From: Spartobacteria bacterium
GTDB taxonomy: Bacteria; Verrucomicrobiota; Verrucomicrobiia; Chthoniobacterales; Terrimicrobiaceae
Length of the DNA: 5,629 bases
Reading direction: 5' to 3'
NCBI GenBank assembly: GCA_947487745.1
Contig: CANKXQ010000094.1
Location: 1-5,629, forward strand
Both the position numbers and the translations under genes were made by a program. The first letter of the stretch is position 1, and each line of letters starts with the position of its first letter. The notes under the pieces are model-generated. The model was not told where the DNA came from, did not search any database, and saw only the letters and a list, made by a program, of their open reading frames with translations. Shown one piece after another: positions 5,614 through 5,629 of the stretch.

Positions 5614-5629
5614 CCGTCTTCAGGCCAGT

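Noticed and set aside
1..5629. tRNA, rRNA or CRISPR arrays
   Set aside because: No regularly spaced direct repeats and no tRNA-like cloverleaf or rRNA segment were seen; nearly the whole window is occupied by protein-coding genes.

Overview
The window is a defence-island segment carrying most of a type I restriction-modification operon, read entirely on the + strand. From left to right it holds: the 3' two-fifths or so of hsdR (helicase motor domain 2 and the EcoEI-type C-terminal domain; the 5' part lies outside the window); a full-length hsdM; a DUF3800 gene; a roughly 500-base degenerate-looking stretch; a short, single-specificity-domain hsdS; a small LexA-like winged-helix gene; and a DUF6155-like gene that ends 16 bases before the window edge. 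The DNA is moderately GC-rich, most genes lack a clear Shine-Dalgarno sequence, and starts are mostly coupled by ATGA overlaps. This would fit Verrucomicrobiota or a similar soil or freshwater Gram-negative lineage, but the assignment is weak because no taxonomic marker gene is present.

Two features stand out. First, HsdM has a normal AdoMet-binding motif (DPATGTGGF) but its catalytic motif IV, normally NPPF, reads APPF: the Asn that positions the target adenine is Ala (codon 2079-2081, residue 272). By family knowledge such a methyltransferase should be inactive or severely impaired, while the visible HsdR motor motifs look intact. Second, the last 20 codons of hsdM, including the ATGA junction, occur twice exactly 1,024 bases apart (2661-2720 and 3685-3744, 52 of 60 bases identical). 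The copies bracket the DUF3800 gene, as if a cassette had been placed at the hsdM 3' end while regenerating both the hsdM C-terminus and the coupling signal. Six of the seven differing codons are synonymous, so the copies look like two diverged functional hsdM ends and not like a duplicate that has decayed.

Between DUF3800 and hsdS (3395-3895) there is no recognisable gene. It holds a nested inverted repeat, the second hsdM tail, a 52-codon ORF linked by ATGA to both the hsdM tail copy and hsdS, and a hairpin followed by a T-rich tract that could act as a terminator or attenuator ahead of hsdS. The HsdS protein (287 aa) has one target-recognition domain flanked by conserved helical regions, so two copies would probably be needed per complex, recognising a palindromic split site.

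A working picture, which is inference: an EcoAI/EcoEI-like (type IB-like) R-M operon that acquired a DUF3800 putative nuclease gene between hsdM and hsdS and whose methyltransferase may have lost activity, with a small DNA-binding protein and a DUF6155-like protein downstream as possible regulatory or accessory partners.
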